From Billgrantia campisalis (lineage in GTDB: Bacteria > Pseudomonadota > Gammaproteobacteria > Pseudomonadales > Halomonadaceae), in assembly GCF_022341425.1 (NCBI RefSeq), contig NZ_JABFUC010000014.1, positions 1 through 64,000 on the forward strand: DNA of 64,000 nucleotides, read 5' to 3'. This document shows, one piece after another, positions 48,005 to 56,573 of the stretch. Within the stretch, counting starts at the first letter, position 1. Each line of letters starts with the position of its first letter. A model generated the notes under the pieces. That model was not told where the DNA came from, did no database searches, and saw only the letters and a program-made list of their open reading frames with translations. Position numbers and translations under genes: made by a program.

Positions 48005-48982
48005 TTACGCCGGGCCCTCGAGCAGCTCGGTGAGCGAGCCATTCTCATGGGTCCGGCGGATCGCCTCGGCAAACAAGGGGGCGGCGCTGACCACCTCCAG
48101 GTGTTGGCGGGCCACCTCGGCATTAAGGCGGGTCGGTGGGACGGTGTCGGTGACGATGATCTTCGCCAGCTGCGGGTCGCTGATCACCCGGCCGGCATCG
48201 CCGACGAAGAGGCCGTGTGCTGCCAGGCCGTACACTGCCAGTGCGCCGTGGTCCAGGCAGGCCTGGGCGGCGCGCAGCAGGGTGCCGCCCGTACTGATCA
48301 GGTCATCCACGACCAGCACGGTGGCGCCGTCGACCTCGCCGGCCAGCAAGGTGCCGCTGACCCTGCCCTCGCTGCGGCGCTTCTCCATGTAGGCCGAGCC
48401 GATCTCGCGACCCAGCATGGGCTCGAGCATTTCCCTGAAGCCCTGTGCCCGCTTCACGCCGCCCGGGTCGGGGGAGGCCACCACTAACGGCCCGTCGCCG
48501 CAGCGCTCCCGCATGTGAACGGCGAACAGGCGGCGCGTATCGAGGGTATGGGCGGGGCAGCGAAAAGCGTTCTGGAAGGCGGCGGGATTGTGGACGTCGA
48601 GGGTCATGACGGCGTCGATGCCCATGGCCTCGAGCAGCACGGCCAGATAGCGGGACGTGAGTGGGTCGCGTGACTTGGTCCGGCGGTCCTTGCGCGCATA
48701 GGCAATATAGGGAGTCACGGCGGTGACCCGCAGGGCTCCCGCGTCGCGGACAGCGCCCAGGAAGAACAGCAGCCGGCAGAGCCGCTCGTTGACCCCCTGT
48801 TCTGGGTCGCCATTGAGGCTCTGCAGGACGTAGACATCCTCACCACGCACGCTTTCCAGCGAGCGCGCCTTGTGCTCGCCGTCCTCGAAGTCGCGTTCTT
48901 CGTGTTCGGCGAGCGAGATGCCAAGCGCCTGCGCCACCTTCTCGCCGAAGGGTCGGCTGGCGTTGAGGGAGAAGAGTTTCAT
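48005..48982 (-). CDS. Ribose-phosphate pyrophosphokinase (PRPP synthetase family, copy 1)
   Basis: A 325-residue PRPP-synthetase-family protein. It normally makes PRPP from ribose 5-phosphate and ATP. The ATP flexible loop is YIAYARKDRRTKSRDPLTSRY, the divalent-metal site VMTLDVHNPAAFQNAF, and the PRPP loop TVLVVDDLISTGGTLLRAA. The sequence diverges from the housekeeping Prs and is likely a class II-like accessory copy. The start at 48982 lacks a strong Shine-Dalgarno; one at 48994 is possible. It is convergent with the APH-like gene. Confidence 0.88.
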   Translation of the reverse strand: MKLFSLNASRPFGEKVAQALGISLAEHEERDFEDGEHKARSLESVRGEDVYVLQSLNGDPEQGVNERLCRLLFFLGAVRDAGALRVTAVTPYIAYARKDRRTKSRDPLTSRYLAVLLEAMGIDAVMTLDVHNPAAFQNAFRCPAHTLDTRRLFAVHMRERCGDGPLVVASPDPGGVKRAQGFREMLEPMLGREIGSAYMEKRRSEGRVSGTLLAGEVDGATVLVVDDLISTGGTLLRAAQACLDHGALAVYGLAAHGLFVGDAGRVISDPQLAKIIVTDTVPPTRLNAEVARQHLEVVSAAPLFAEAIRRTHENGSLTELLEGPA

Positions 48983-49038
48983 GCCCTGCAGCATAGACGC
49001 TGGGTACCGCGTTTGACGAGCAGAAGGGTGGTCGGTGG

Positions 49039-49194
49039 TCAGGAGCCGGAAGGCACCAGGCACTCCGGCAGGCTGTCGCGCAGCGAGCGGACCCGCTGGT
49101 CCATGCGTCCCGGCAGGAAAGGCATCTCGATGTTCGGTTCGTGGGCCAGCATCCGCTCGTCGTAGAAAGCGATCACGCTGTTCTGTTGGGCCAC
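49039..49194 (-). pseudogene. Short N-terminal fragment, possibly histone-deacetylase-like
   Basis: A 51-codon frame from GTG 49194 to TGA 49039 with GGAG 9 nt upstream. The start reads VIAFYDERMLAHEP, then MPFLPGRMDQRVRSL, then RDSLPECLVPSGS. The first half recalls the N-terminus of some histone-deacetylase/acetylpolyamine hydrolases from memory, but the rest of such an enzyme is missing. It is probably a truncated gene. The end overlaps a 25-nt repeat found again at 51231-51255. Confidence 0.4.
49057..49081. repeat. 25-nt direct repeat, left copy
   Basis: CAGGCACTCCGGCAGGCTG followed by TCGCGC. The right copy at 51231-51255 differs at one position. The two lie in the same orientation on either side of the archease-rtcB pair. 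Confidence 0.75.
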
Positions 49195-49298
49195 AATGCA
49201 AACTCCACGGGTGTGCAGCGAAAAGGCGATTCAGTCAAGTGTCTGGCTACAGCATAACAGGGTCTACACTCAATCTGATTCACCCACGGGGCGCCCGG

Positions 49299-49760
49299 AT
49301 GACAGACTGCCATGCCAAAGGGTCGGTGCAGGGTGCCGGCTGGTCGTTGCTGCCACATGATGCCGATGTGCTCGTGAACGGCTGGGGGGCGACCCTCGAG
49401 GCCGCTTTCGAGCAGGCGGCGCTGGCGTTGACGGGGGTGGTGACCGATGCCCTCGTGGCCCCCCGGCAAGCGCTGAGTGTCAGCTGCTCGGCGCCGGATC
49501 GCGAGCTGCTGCTGGTCGAGTGGCTCAACACCGTCATCTACGAGATGGCCGTACGGGGCATGCTGTTCTGTGGTTTCCAGGTGGCCATCGAGTCCCTGCC
49601 CGTCGGGGGGTACCACCTGAGTGCCACCCTGTTCGGTGAACCCCTCGACAGGGTGCGCCATGCGCCGGCCTGCGAGGCCAAGGGGGCGACCTACACGGCA
49701 TTGCAGGTGAGCCGGTCGGCGGCCGGCGGCTGGTCGGCTAGCTGCGTTGTCGACGTCTGA
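49299..49760 (+). CDS. Archease
   Basis: A 153-residue archease. It is the partner of RtcB and promotes its guanylylation and RNA ligation. It carries LLPHDADVLVNGWGATLEAAFEQAALALTGVVTD and DRELLLVEWLNTVIYEMAVRGMLFCGFQVAI, with acidic residues of the metal site and a closing VDV. It is 14 bp before rtcB, an operon found in many bacteria. The ATG at 49299 has only a weak GGGG upstream. Confidence 0.92.
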   Translation: MTDCHAKGSVQGAGWSLLPHDADVLVNGWGATLEAAFEQAALALTGVVTDALVAPRQALSVSCSAPDRELLLVEWLNTVIYEMAVRGMLFCGFQVAIESLPVGGYHLSATLFGEPLDRVRHAPACEAKGATYTALQVSRSAAGGWSASCVVDV

Positions 49761-49774
49761 GGAAGGAGAACCGA

Positions 49775-51205
49775 ATGGACCCCTCGCGTCTCACTCGGGT
49801 CGACGAGACTACCTGGCGGATTGAACCGACCGGCCTCATGCGCGTGCCGGGCATCCTCTATGCAGATGAGGCGCTGATCCGCGGCATGGACGACAAGGTC
49901 TACGAACAGACCGCCAATGTCGCGACCCTGCCCGGCATCGTGCAGGGGGCCTTCGTGATGCCGGACGCCCACTGGGGGTATGGCTTTCCCATCGGCGGCG
50001 TGGCGGCCTTCGCCCCCGAAGAGGGCGGCGTGATCTCCGCCGGAGGGGTCGGCTTCGATATCTCCTGTGGGGTGCGCAGCATGCATACCGGGTTGACGGT
50101 GGCTGATATCCGCAAGGCACAGGTGCCGCTGGCGGATGCACTGCTGGCGCGGATTCCCGCTGGGCTCGGCAGCCAGAGCGGTATCTCGCTGAGTCGCCAT
50201 GACATGGAGGCCATGCTCCACGGCGGAGCGGTCTGGGCCGTGAAGGAGGGGTGGGGGGAGTCGAAGGACCTGGAGCGCATCGAGGAGGGTGGCCGCATGG
50301 CCGGTGCCGATCCGGGTTGTGTCTCGGCTCGCGCCAGGCAGCGGCAACGCCGGGAGATGGGGACCCTGGGTTCCGGCAACCACTACCTGGAGGTGCAGGC
50401 GGTCGAGGAGATCTTCGATGACCGGGTGGCCACGGCCTTTGGGCTGGCGCCGGACGCCGTGCTGGTGACCATTCACTGTGGTTCCCGAGGGCTGGGCCAT
50501 CAGATCGGTACCGAGTTCCTTCGCGACATGCTGCCGGCCGCATCGGCGGCCGGTATCCGCCTGCCGGACCGGGAGCTGGCCTGTGCCCCGATCGACTCGC
50601 CTGTTGGCCAGCGTTACCTTGGAGCCATGCGTTCGGCCATCAACTGTGCCCTGGCCAACCGGGAGATCCTCGGCCACTTCGCCCGGGAAGTCTTCGCTGC
50701 TGTCTTTCCCGGCTCCACGCTGGACCTGCTGTTCGATGTCTCGCACAACACCTGCAAGGTGGAGACCCATGTGGTGGATGGGCAGCCGCGCCGGCTCTTC
50801 GTCCATCGCAAGGGCGCCACTCGGGCCTTCGGGCCGGGGCATGCCGACCTGCCCGAGGCGCTGCGACGGGTCGGCCAGCCCGTGCTGATTGGTGGCAGCA
50901 TGGGCACGGGCTCCCATGTGCTGGTGGGTGCCGGCTCCGGCGAGGAGCGGGCGTTCAGCTCTGCCTGCCATGGGGCCGGCCGGGCCATGTCGCGCCATGC
51001 GGCACTCAGGCGGTGGCAGGGCCGGGCGGTCATCGACGACCTGAGGCGACGCGGCATCCTTGTTCGCAGCGCATCGCTGCGCGGGGTGGCCGAGGAGGCC
51101 CCCGGCGCCTACAAGGATGTAGACCAGGTGGTGCTCGCTGCCGAGCGGGCCGGGCTGGCTCGGCGGGTGGCGCGCCTGCGCCCGCTGATCTGCATCAAGG
51201 GTTGA
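49775..51205 (+). CDS. rtcB: RNA ligase RtcB
   Basis: A 476-residue GTP-dependent RNA ligase that joins 3'-phosphate (or 2',3'-cyclic phosphate) and 5'-OH ends in tRNA and RNA repair. Metal- and GTP-binding motifs are VMPDAHWGYGFPIGG, ISAGGVGFDISCGVRSM, MGTLGSGNHYLEVQ, VTIHCGSRGLGHQIG, FDVSHNTCKVE and the guanylylation His motif SACHGAGRAMSR. AGGAG lies 5-6 nt before the ATG. With archease it forms a repair operon. No RtcR regulator or RtcA is present. Confidence 0.97.
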   Translation: MDPSRLTRVDETTWRIEPTGLMRVPGILYADEALIRGMDDKVYEQTANVATLPGIVQGAFVMPDAHWGYGFPIGGVAAFAPEEGGVISAGGVGFDISCGVRSMHTGLTVADIRKAQVPLADALLARIPAGLGSQSGISLSRHDMEAMLHGGAVWAVKEGWGESKDLERIEEGGRMAGADPGCVSARARQRQRREMGTLGSGNHYLEVQAVEEIFDDRVATAFGLAPDAVLVTIHCGSRGLGHQIGTEFLRDMLPAASAAGIRLPDRELACAPIDSPVGQRYLGAMRSAINCALANREILGHFAREVFAAVFPGSTLDLLFDVSHNTCKVETHVVDGQPRRLFVHRKGATRAFGPGHADLPEALRRVGQPVLIGGSMGTGSHVLVGAGSGEERAFSSACHGAGRAMSRHAALRRWQGRAVIDDLRRRGILVRSASLRGVAEEAPGAYKDVDQVVLAAERAGLARRVARLRPLICIKG

Positions 51206-51230
51206 GGTGGCTTCCTCCTGCCAGTGGCGA

Positions 51231-51255
51231 CAGGCACCCCGGCAGGCTGTCGCGC
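51231..51255. repeat. 25-nt direct repeat, right copy
   Basis: CAGGCACCCCGGCAGGCTG followed by TCGCGC, one mismatch from the left copy at 49057-49081, starting 25 bp after the rtcB stop. Confidence 0.75.
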
Positions 51256-51290
51256 TTCAGGTGGGCCAGTACTAGGGTGAGGATATCGCC

Positions 51291-51590
51291 TTAGCGCATC
51301 ACGTTCGGCCCGCCGAACAGGCGGATCAGGGCACGGGCGACGTCCACCACATGCACCGGCTGCAGCCGAGTCTCGCCCTGGCCGAACAGCGGGATCACCG
51401 GCAGCCGGGTGAGGCCCGAGAGGATGGAGAGGAAGGCGTCATGCGGGCCGAACAGTACCCCGGGGCGCACGATGATCGCCCGGGGGAAGGCATCGAGCAC
51501 CGTGGCCTCGCCCCGGGCGCGTACATAGGCCGAACTGGAATCGGTGGTGGCCCCGATGCCGGAGATCTGCACCAGGCGCTCGATACCGGC
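51291..51590 (-). pseudogene. Truncated NAD(P)-binding epimerase/NDUFA9-like remnant
   Basis: About 100 codons of an SDR protein without either end. It reads GIERLVQISGIGATTDSSSAYVRARGEATVLDAF, then RAIIVRPGVLFGPHDAFLSI and RLQPVHVVDVARALIRLF, typical of the middle of NDUFA9/YwnB-type NAD(P)H-binding proteins. The N-terminal Rossmann GxxGxxG is missing, and the C-terminus ends abruptly (GGPNVMR). The 5' break coincides with the start of the mmsA-tail copy at about 51590. Confidence 0.75.
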
Positions 51591-51645
51591 CTGGCTCGCC
51601 CGAAATGCACAGGAACAGGCCCAGCTGAACTTCCCCTCCAGCTGA
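51589..51645 (+). pseudogene. Degraded second copy of the mmsA 3' end
   Basis: In the mmsA reading frame this reads AWLARNAQEQAQLNFPSS and a stop, compared with RWPARDAQERAQLNFPSN at the true mmsA end. It has no upstream gene body. A copy of the mmsA terminator hairpin follows at 51672-51700. It is the scar of a duplicated mmsA-type gene. Confidence 0.85.
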
Positions 51646-51671
51646 CGCCGACCTGCTCGCACGAGCCCTCC

Positions 51672-51700
51672 CATCGCCCATCCCCAGCGGATGGGCGATG
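51672..51700 (+). terminator. Second copy of the mmsA terminator hairpin
   Basis: The arms CATCGCCCATCC and GGATGGGCGATG are identical to 46146-46174, including the CCAGC loop. It follows the degraded mmsA tail. ACGTTTGG follows the hairpin. Confidence 0.8.
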
Positions 51701-51770
51701 ACGTTTGGTGAACGGCATCGGCTGAGCAGGGTCTGCTTGATAGCCCTGCCATAGAGAAGGAGGTGCTCAT

Positions 51771-52139
51771 ATGTCCGAACAGCTACCGCTGAAGGTCTAT
51801 TACGATGGCATCTGCCCCGGCTGCCGGCAGGATCGCACTCGCTACGAGCGCTGGGCGGGGGAAGCCGGCCGGCAGGTGATGTGGTGCGACGTGACTGAGC
51901 ACCAGGATGTGCTGCGAGAGAAGGGCGTCGATCCACAAGCGGCACTTCTCTCCCTGCATGTGGAGGAGGGCGGGCGCATCATGGAGGGCATCGACGCCTA
52001 TATTCTGTTGATGCGCCGGGTGCCGCGCCTCAGGCCCCTTGCCTGGCTGATCGGCCTGCCGGGGCTCAAGCCGGCGCTGCGCTGGCTCTATGATGGCTGG
52101 GTCAGGCGACGCCTGGCGCGGGAGGGGCGCCTGCCCTGA
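51771..52139 (+). CDS. DCC family thiol-disulfide oxidoreductase-like protein (DUF393)
   Basis: A 122-residue protein. The N-terminal DxxCxxC motif is KVYYDGICPGCRQDRTRYERWA, followed by WCDVTEHQDVLREKGVDPQAALLSLHVEEGG and the conserved IDAYILLMRRVPRLRPLAWLIGLPG. The two cysteines suggest a thioredoxin-like redox role. It is convergent with yjbQ, 1 bp apart. GGAGG lies 8 nt before the start. Confidence 0.9.
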   Translation: MSEQLPLKVYYDGICPGCRQDRTRYERWAGEAGRQVMWCDVTEHQDVLREKGVDPQAALLSLHVEEGGRIMEGIDAYILLMRRVPRLRPLAWLIGLPGLKPALRWLYDGWVRRRLAREGRLP

Positions 52140-52140
52140 G

Positions 52141-52563
52141 TCAAGATTCACCCTGCAGGGTGGCGACCAGCCGGCGCGGCCCGCCGTGGTCGCGGTGCTC
52201 GCCAAACCAGATACCCTGCCAGGTGCCCAGCGCCAGGCGTCCGTCGCGTACCGCCAGCGTTAGCTGAGTGCCCAGCAGGCTGGCGATCACATGGGCCGGC
52301 ATATCGTCGGGTCCCTCCAGCGTGTGCCGGAAGTAGGGCAGATCGCCCGGCACCAGGCGGCGCAGGAAGGCGTCCATGTCATGGCGCACGTCCGGGTCGG
52401 CGTTCTCGTTGAGAGTCAACGACGCCGAGGTGTGCTTGAGCTGTAGGTGCAGTAGGCCGACTCGGCAGTCGGCCAGCTCTGGCAGGGCGCCCAAGACCCG
52501 GCCGGTGATCAGATGGAAGCCTCGCTCCACGGCGGGCAGTCGTATCTCCTGTTGGTGCCACAT
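52141..52563 (-). CDS. yjbQ: YjbQ family (UPF0047) protein
   Basis: A 140-residue YjbQ protein. The family's conserved core is LHLQLKHTSASLTLNENADPDVRHDMDAFLRRLVP and the closing LGTWQGIWFGEHRDHGGPRRLVATLQGE, with His and Glu metal ligands. E. coli YjbQ has weak thiamine phosphate synthase activity; the true role is unclear. GGAG lies 6 nt before the ATG. Confidence 0.93.
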   Translation of the reverse strand: MWHQQEIRLPAVERGFHLITGRVLGALPELADCRVGLLHLQLKHTSASLTLNENADPDVRHDMDAFLRRLVPGDLPYFRHTLEGPDDMPAHVIASLLGTQLTLAVRDGRLALGTWQGIWFGEHRDHGGPRRLVATLQGES

Positions 52564-52700
52564 CTCGGTCTCCTTGCGCCTGGAGTCTGCGTTTACCCGA
52601 CGTCAGTGAGCGGTTACCCCATGGATCCGCTCGTTGGCGTCGTGGCAATCGGGGCAAAAGGGGGCTCCTGGATAGTACATGTGCGCCTCCCATGACGGCA

Positions 52701-52725
52701 GAAGGCCGCCAGAGAGGCGGCCTTC
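52701..52725 (-). terminator. Terminator-like hairpin downstream of the second opu operon
   Basis: Perfect 10-bp arms GAAGGCCGCC and GGCGGCCTTC enclose a 5-nt loop, 38 bp past the stop of the copy-2 binding protein. No long T run follows, so strength is uncertain. Confidence 0.6.
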
Positions 52726-52763
52726 CATTGCGGACTTCGATTATGCCAGTGCGGCTAATGACC

Positions 52764-53645
52764 TCAAAGCAGCTCGTGCTCCTCGAGAAAGCTCTGGGCC
52801 ACGCGCTCGATGGTCTGGCGATCGACATCGACCCGGGCGTTGAGTGTCGCCATTGTCTCATCGTCAAGCAGGGCGGAGAGGGCGTTCATCTGCTCCTCGA
52901 GTTCGGGGAACTCGTCGAGGGTCTCCTGGCGCACCACCGGTGTCAGGGCATAGGCCGGGAAGAACTTGCGGTCGTCCTCCAGTACATGAAAGTCGAAGGC
53001 GGGAATGCGGCCGTCGGTGGCGAATACCAGGCCAACGTCCACGTTGCCATCGCGCAGCGCCTGGTAGACCAGGCCGCTGTCCATGCGGCTGACGTCGCGA
53101 CGACCGACCTGGAACTCGTAGGCCTCCATCAGCGGACGCCAGCCGTCGTCGCGAGCATAGAACTCGGCATTCAGACCGATCTCCAGCGCCTCGCCGTCGT
53201 TGATGGCGTTGGCCAGGTCCGAAAGCGAGTGGATGCCGCGCGCCTCGGCGTCATCGGCACGCATCGCCAGGGCATAGGTGTTGTTGGCCGCGGAGGGGGC
53301 GAGCCATACCAGGCCCTTCTCGGCATCCAGCTCCTTGACTCGCTCATAGGTCTCCTCGGGACTCAGTCGTTCGCTGATGTTGTTGTAGTTGATCAGCGAG
53401 GTGCCGGTGTACTCCCAGTAGAGATCGATCTGGCCGTTCTCCTGGGCCTGGCGCAGGACCGCCGAGCCCATGCCGGAGCGGGTGTCCACATCATAGCCGA
53501 GCCCCTCCAGGTACTGACTAGCCATGGTGGAGAGGATCTGCTGTTCGGTGAAGTTCTTGCCGCCCACCGAGATGTCAGCGGCCTGAGCAGTGGTCATTGT
53601 GCCGGCCAGGGCCAGGCCGGTGAGGGTGGTCATCAGATGTTTCAT
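52764..53645 (-). CDS. Osmoprotectant ABC transporter, substrate-binding protein (copy 2)
   Basis: A 293-residue periplasmic protein like copy 1. Signal peptide MKHLMTTLTGLALAGTMTTAQA; the mature start is ADISVGGKNFTEQQILSTMAS. It has DLYWEYTGTSLINYNNI and the same length as the first copy. Differences are scattered, as expected of an older duplication with possible specialisation. It is the last gene of its operon. Confidence 0.93.
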   Translation of the reverse strand: MKHLMTTLTGLALAGTMTTAQAADISVGGKNFTEQQILSTMASQYLEGLGYDVDTRSGMGSAVLRQAQENGQIDLYWEYTGTSLINYNNISERLSPEETYERVKELDAEKGLVWLAPSAANNTYALAMRADDAEARGIHSLSDLANAINDGEALEIGLNAEFYARDDGWRPLMEAYEFQVGRRDVSRMDSGLVYQALRDGNVDVGLVFATDGRIPAFDFHVLEDDRKFFPAYALTPVVRQETLDEFPELEEQMNALSALLDDETMATLNARVDVDRQTIERVAQSFLEEHELL

Positions 53646-53700
53646 GGGGCGTTCCTCTTGTTGCTTGGGTGTCGGACGTTGTCTGAAGGATGAAGTGGGC

Positions 53701-54432
53701 TCAGGCGCGGGCCGGATTGACGCCGCGCGGTACCACTACAAAGGCGATGAAGGCGATCACGGCATCGACGACGATTGCCAGCAGCGCGGTGGGAATGGCA
53801 CCGGCCAGCATCATCACCGGGTCATAGAGATCGATCCCGGTAAAGATCAGTTCGCCCAAGCCACCAGCGCCGATCAAAAACGCCAGCGGTACCGTGCCCA
53901 CGTTGATGGTCAGGGCGGTGCGCATGCCGGCAAATATCACATAGAGGGCGTTGGGCAGCTCCACCTTGAACAGCCGCTGGGTAGGCGACATGCCGATGCC
54001 GGCAGCGGCTTCCATCAACGCGGGGTTGACGCCCTTGAGCCCCGCATAGGTGTTACGGGTGATCGGCAGCAGGGTGGCCACGAACAGACCGAATACCGCC
54101 GGCACCGTGCCGATGCCGAGAAAGCTCATGGAGAGCGCCAGGACGGCCAGCGTCGGGATGGTGGTGCCGACATTGAGCACCTGCATCAGCGATTCGGCCC
54201 ACCGCGCCATGCTGGGACGCGACAGCAGGATGCCGAGCGGGATGGCGACAGCGATCGCCAGGCTGCCGGACACGGCGGTCAGCCATAGGTGCTCGCCCAT
54301 CAGATACTGGACATCTGGCAGGTACCAGAGGAAGTCATCGATGAGCCCGCTCGAGTGGCTCCATACCCCGGCGAAGAAGATCGCCACCAGCAGCAGTGCG
54401 CGCAGGGCCCCTTTCATGGTCTGAATGGGCAT
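53701..54432 (-). CDS. Osmoprotectant ABC transporter permease (copy 2, second permease)
   Basis: A 243-residue permease nearly identical to copy 1, with loop LMEAAAGIGMSPTQRLFKVELPNALYVIFAG and about six membrane segments. It is 3 bp from the ATPase stop. Confidence 0.93.
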   Translation of the reverse strand: MPIQTMKGALRALLLVAIFFAGVWSHSSGLIDDFLWYLPDVQYLMGEHLWLTAVSGSLAIAVAIPLGILLSRPSMARWAESLMQVLNVGTTIPTLAVLALSMSFLGIGTVPAVFGLFVATLLPITRNTYAGLKGVNPALMEAAAGIGMSPTQRLFKVELPNALYVIFAGMRTALTINVGTVPLAFLIGAGGLGELIFTGIDLYDPVMMLAGAIPTALLAIVVDAVIAFIAFVVVPRGVNPARA

Positions 54433-54435
54433 CGA

Positions 54436-55596
54436 TCACTCCTTGATGGCGATGTCGGGGTTCTGAGCATTGCCTTGGCGTGCACGGAAACGTGCGCCTA
54501 GGTGGCGAGTCATGGCCCGCTGAGTGATCTGACCGCACACCTTGCCGTCTTCATCCACACAGGGCAGCCAGGTGGTATCGTGGGCAAACATCAACGAAGC
54601 GGCTTTTCGCAGGTCGTCATCCAGTCCAATCATCGCCGGCACCGCCTGGAAATGGTCGCGGCAGTAGCCCTTGGTAGTGCGGGTGACCGAGCGGTTGACG
54701 ATACCGGCGGGCTGGCGGTGATCGTTTACCATCAGGATCGAGTTCTGGTAGCCGAAGTCGTCGATCCGGGTCAGGGCGTTCTCCAGGGTGTCGCCGGGGG
54801 AGACGGTGCCGATCTCGTCGGTGACGATATCGCGCACCTTGACCAGGTTGAGTCGCTTGAGGGCCCGATCTTCGCCGAGGAAGGACTCCACGAAACTATC
54901 CTTTGGGGCGGCCAGCAGGTCGTCAGGGGCAGAGTATTGCACCAGCTTGCCCTCGCGGAAGACGGCGATGCGGTCGCCCATCTTGATCGCCTCGTCGATG
55001 TCGTGGCTGACGAACATGATGGTCTTCTTGAGCGCCTGCTGCATCTTGAGAAACTCGTCCTGGATCACCGCCCGATTGATCGGGTCGATGGCGCCGAAGG
55101 GCTCGTCCATCAGCATCACCGGGGGGTCGGCGGCTAGCGCTCGGGCGACGCCGATGCGCTGCTGCTGCCCGCCCGAGAGCTCGCTGGGATAGCGCTTGAG
55201 GAAGGCGTCGGGTTCAAGGGCGATCATCGCCATCAGCTCACGGGCACGTTCGCGATATTTCGCCCTGTCCCAGCCCAGCAGCCTGGGCACAATGGTGATG
55301 TTCTCCTCGATGGTCATGTTGGGGAAGAGGCCGATCTGCTGGATCACGTAGCCGATATTGCGGCGCAGGGTCTGGGTATCCATCCCGGTGGTGTCATCGC
55401 CGTCGATGAACACCTTGCCGGAGGTGGGCTTCACAATGCGATTGATCATCTTCAGAGTGGTGGTCTTGCCGCACCCGGAGGGACCGAGCAGGATGCAGAT
55501 CTCGCCGGGGGGCACCTCCATGCTGATGTGGTCGGCGGCGACCACGGCACCCTTGGGGGTATCGAAGACCTTGGTCAGGTTATCGAGCTCAATCAT
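54436..55596 (-). CDS. Osmoprotectant ABC transporter ATPase with CBS domains (copy 2)
   Basis: A 386-residue ATPase like copy 1. It has Walker A LGPSGCGKTTTLK, signature LSGGQQQRIGVARAL, Walker B PVMLMDEPFGA and C-terminal CBS repeats. The first ~270 residues differ from copy 1 in only a few positions; the CBS part is more diverged, which may alter osmotic or ligand sensing. Confidence 0.95.
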   Translation of the reverse strand: MIELDNLTKVFDTPKGAVVAADHISMEVPPGEICILLGPSGCGKTTTLKMINRIVKPTSGKVFIDGDDTTGMDTQTLRRNIGYVIQQIGLFPNMTIEENITIVPRLLGWDRAKYRERARELMAMIALEPDAFLKRYPSELSGGQQQRIGVARALAADPPVMLMDEPFGAIDPINRAVIQDEFLKMQQALKKTIMFVSHDIDEAIKMGDRIAVFREGKLVQYSAPDDLLAAPKDSFVESFLGEDRALKRLNLVKVRDIVTDEIGTVSPGDTLENALTRIDDFGYQNSILMVNDHRQPAGIVNRSVTRTTKGYCRDHFQAVPAMIGLDDDLRKAASLMFAHDTTWLPCVDEDGKVCGQITQRAMTRHLGARFRARQGNAQNPDIAIKE

Positions 55597-55638
55597 GTGG
55601 TTTCCTTGTCAGGGGCGAGGGGCGTTATGAGTGGGCGT

Positions 55639-56304
55639 TCAGGCCGTCTCGGCGGCACGCTCCATGCCCTTGGGCGTCAGCCGTTTCTGCACGTAGAGCA
55701 GGGTGTAGTCGACGATGATCGCCAGCACGCTGACTGCTACCGCGCCGACGATCAACTGACGCGGATCCGACTGCGAGATCCCGCGGCTGATGAAGGTGCC
55801 GAGACCGCCCGCGCCGATATAGGCTGCGATCGCCATGACCCCGATATTGAGCACCACGGCGGTGCGTACCCCGGCCATGATCACCGGTACCGCCAGCGGG
55901 ATCTCCACCAGCCGCAGCCGCTGGTTGGGACTCATGCCGATCCCCCGGGCGGCCTCACGCAGGGCCGGATTGACGTTGTTGATGGCGGTGTAGGTGTTAC
56001 GGATGATCGGCAGCTGCGAGTAGAGCAGCACCGCGATCACCGCGGGCACATAGCCGATGCCGTGGCCGAAGATCGACAGCACCGGAATCATGATGCCGAA
56101 CAAGGCGATCGATGGGATGGTGACGATGATCGAGGCCACATAGAGCACCCAGCGCGCAGCCCTCTCGTTCTTGGTGATGGCGATCCCGATGGGGACGCCG
56201 GTCAGGGTGGCGATGCCCACGGCCACGCCCACCAGGGCAATATGCTCGACGGTGCGGGTGATCAGCAGGTCCAAGTTATCCAGTGCGTACTGAATCAGTT
56301 CCAA
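55639..56304 (-). CDS. Osmoprotectant ABC transporter permease (copy 2, first permease)
   Basis: A 221-residue permease starting (M)ELIQYALDNLDLLITRTVEHIALVGVAVGIATL. The start is a TTG at 56304 with AGGAG 7 nt upstream, aligned exactly with the ATG of copy 1. It has the loop LREAARGIGMSPNQRLRLVEIPLAVPVIMAG. It is the first gene of its operon. The 269 bp upstream to the panE-like gene show no gene. Confidence 0.9.
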   Translation of the reverse strand: MELIQYALDNLDLLITRTVEHIALVGVAVGIATLTGVPIGIAITKNERAARWVLYVASIIVTIPSIALFGIMIPVLSIFGHGIGYVPAVIAVLLYSQLPIIRNTYTAINNVNPALREAARGIGMSPNQRLRLVEIPLAVPVIMAGVRTAVVLNIGVMAIAAYIGAGGLGTFISRGISQSDPRQLIVGAVAVSVLAIIVDYTLLYVQKRLTPKGMERAAETA

Positions 56305-56573
56305 GTGCGGTCTCCTCTTGAGACGACCGCCGGTCAAGCCGGGGCCGCTGTCCCTGCCCCCGCGGCGAGGAAGCAACTCGATTGCCGGGGGCGCTCCAAT
56401 GAGGGCGGTGGAAGGTGAGCAGGGTGCGACAAATTGCCCCGCTGCAGCGTCATCAGCTTAGCAGAGCCTTCTATCCATTTGGTTTGTTGATGGATGACGA
56501 TGCTCAATGAATAGAATTGATAGTACTGATACTCCAGGCAGTGACTGCCCATGATGGGACGTGTTGGCTCTTC

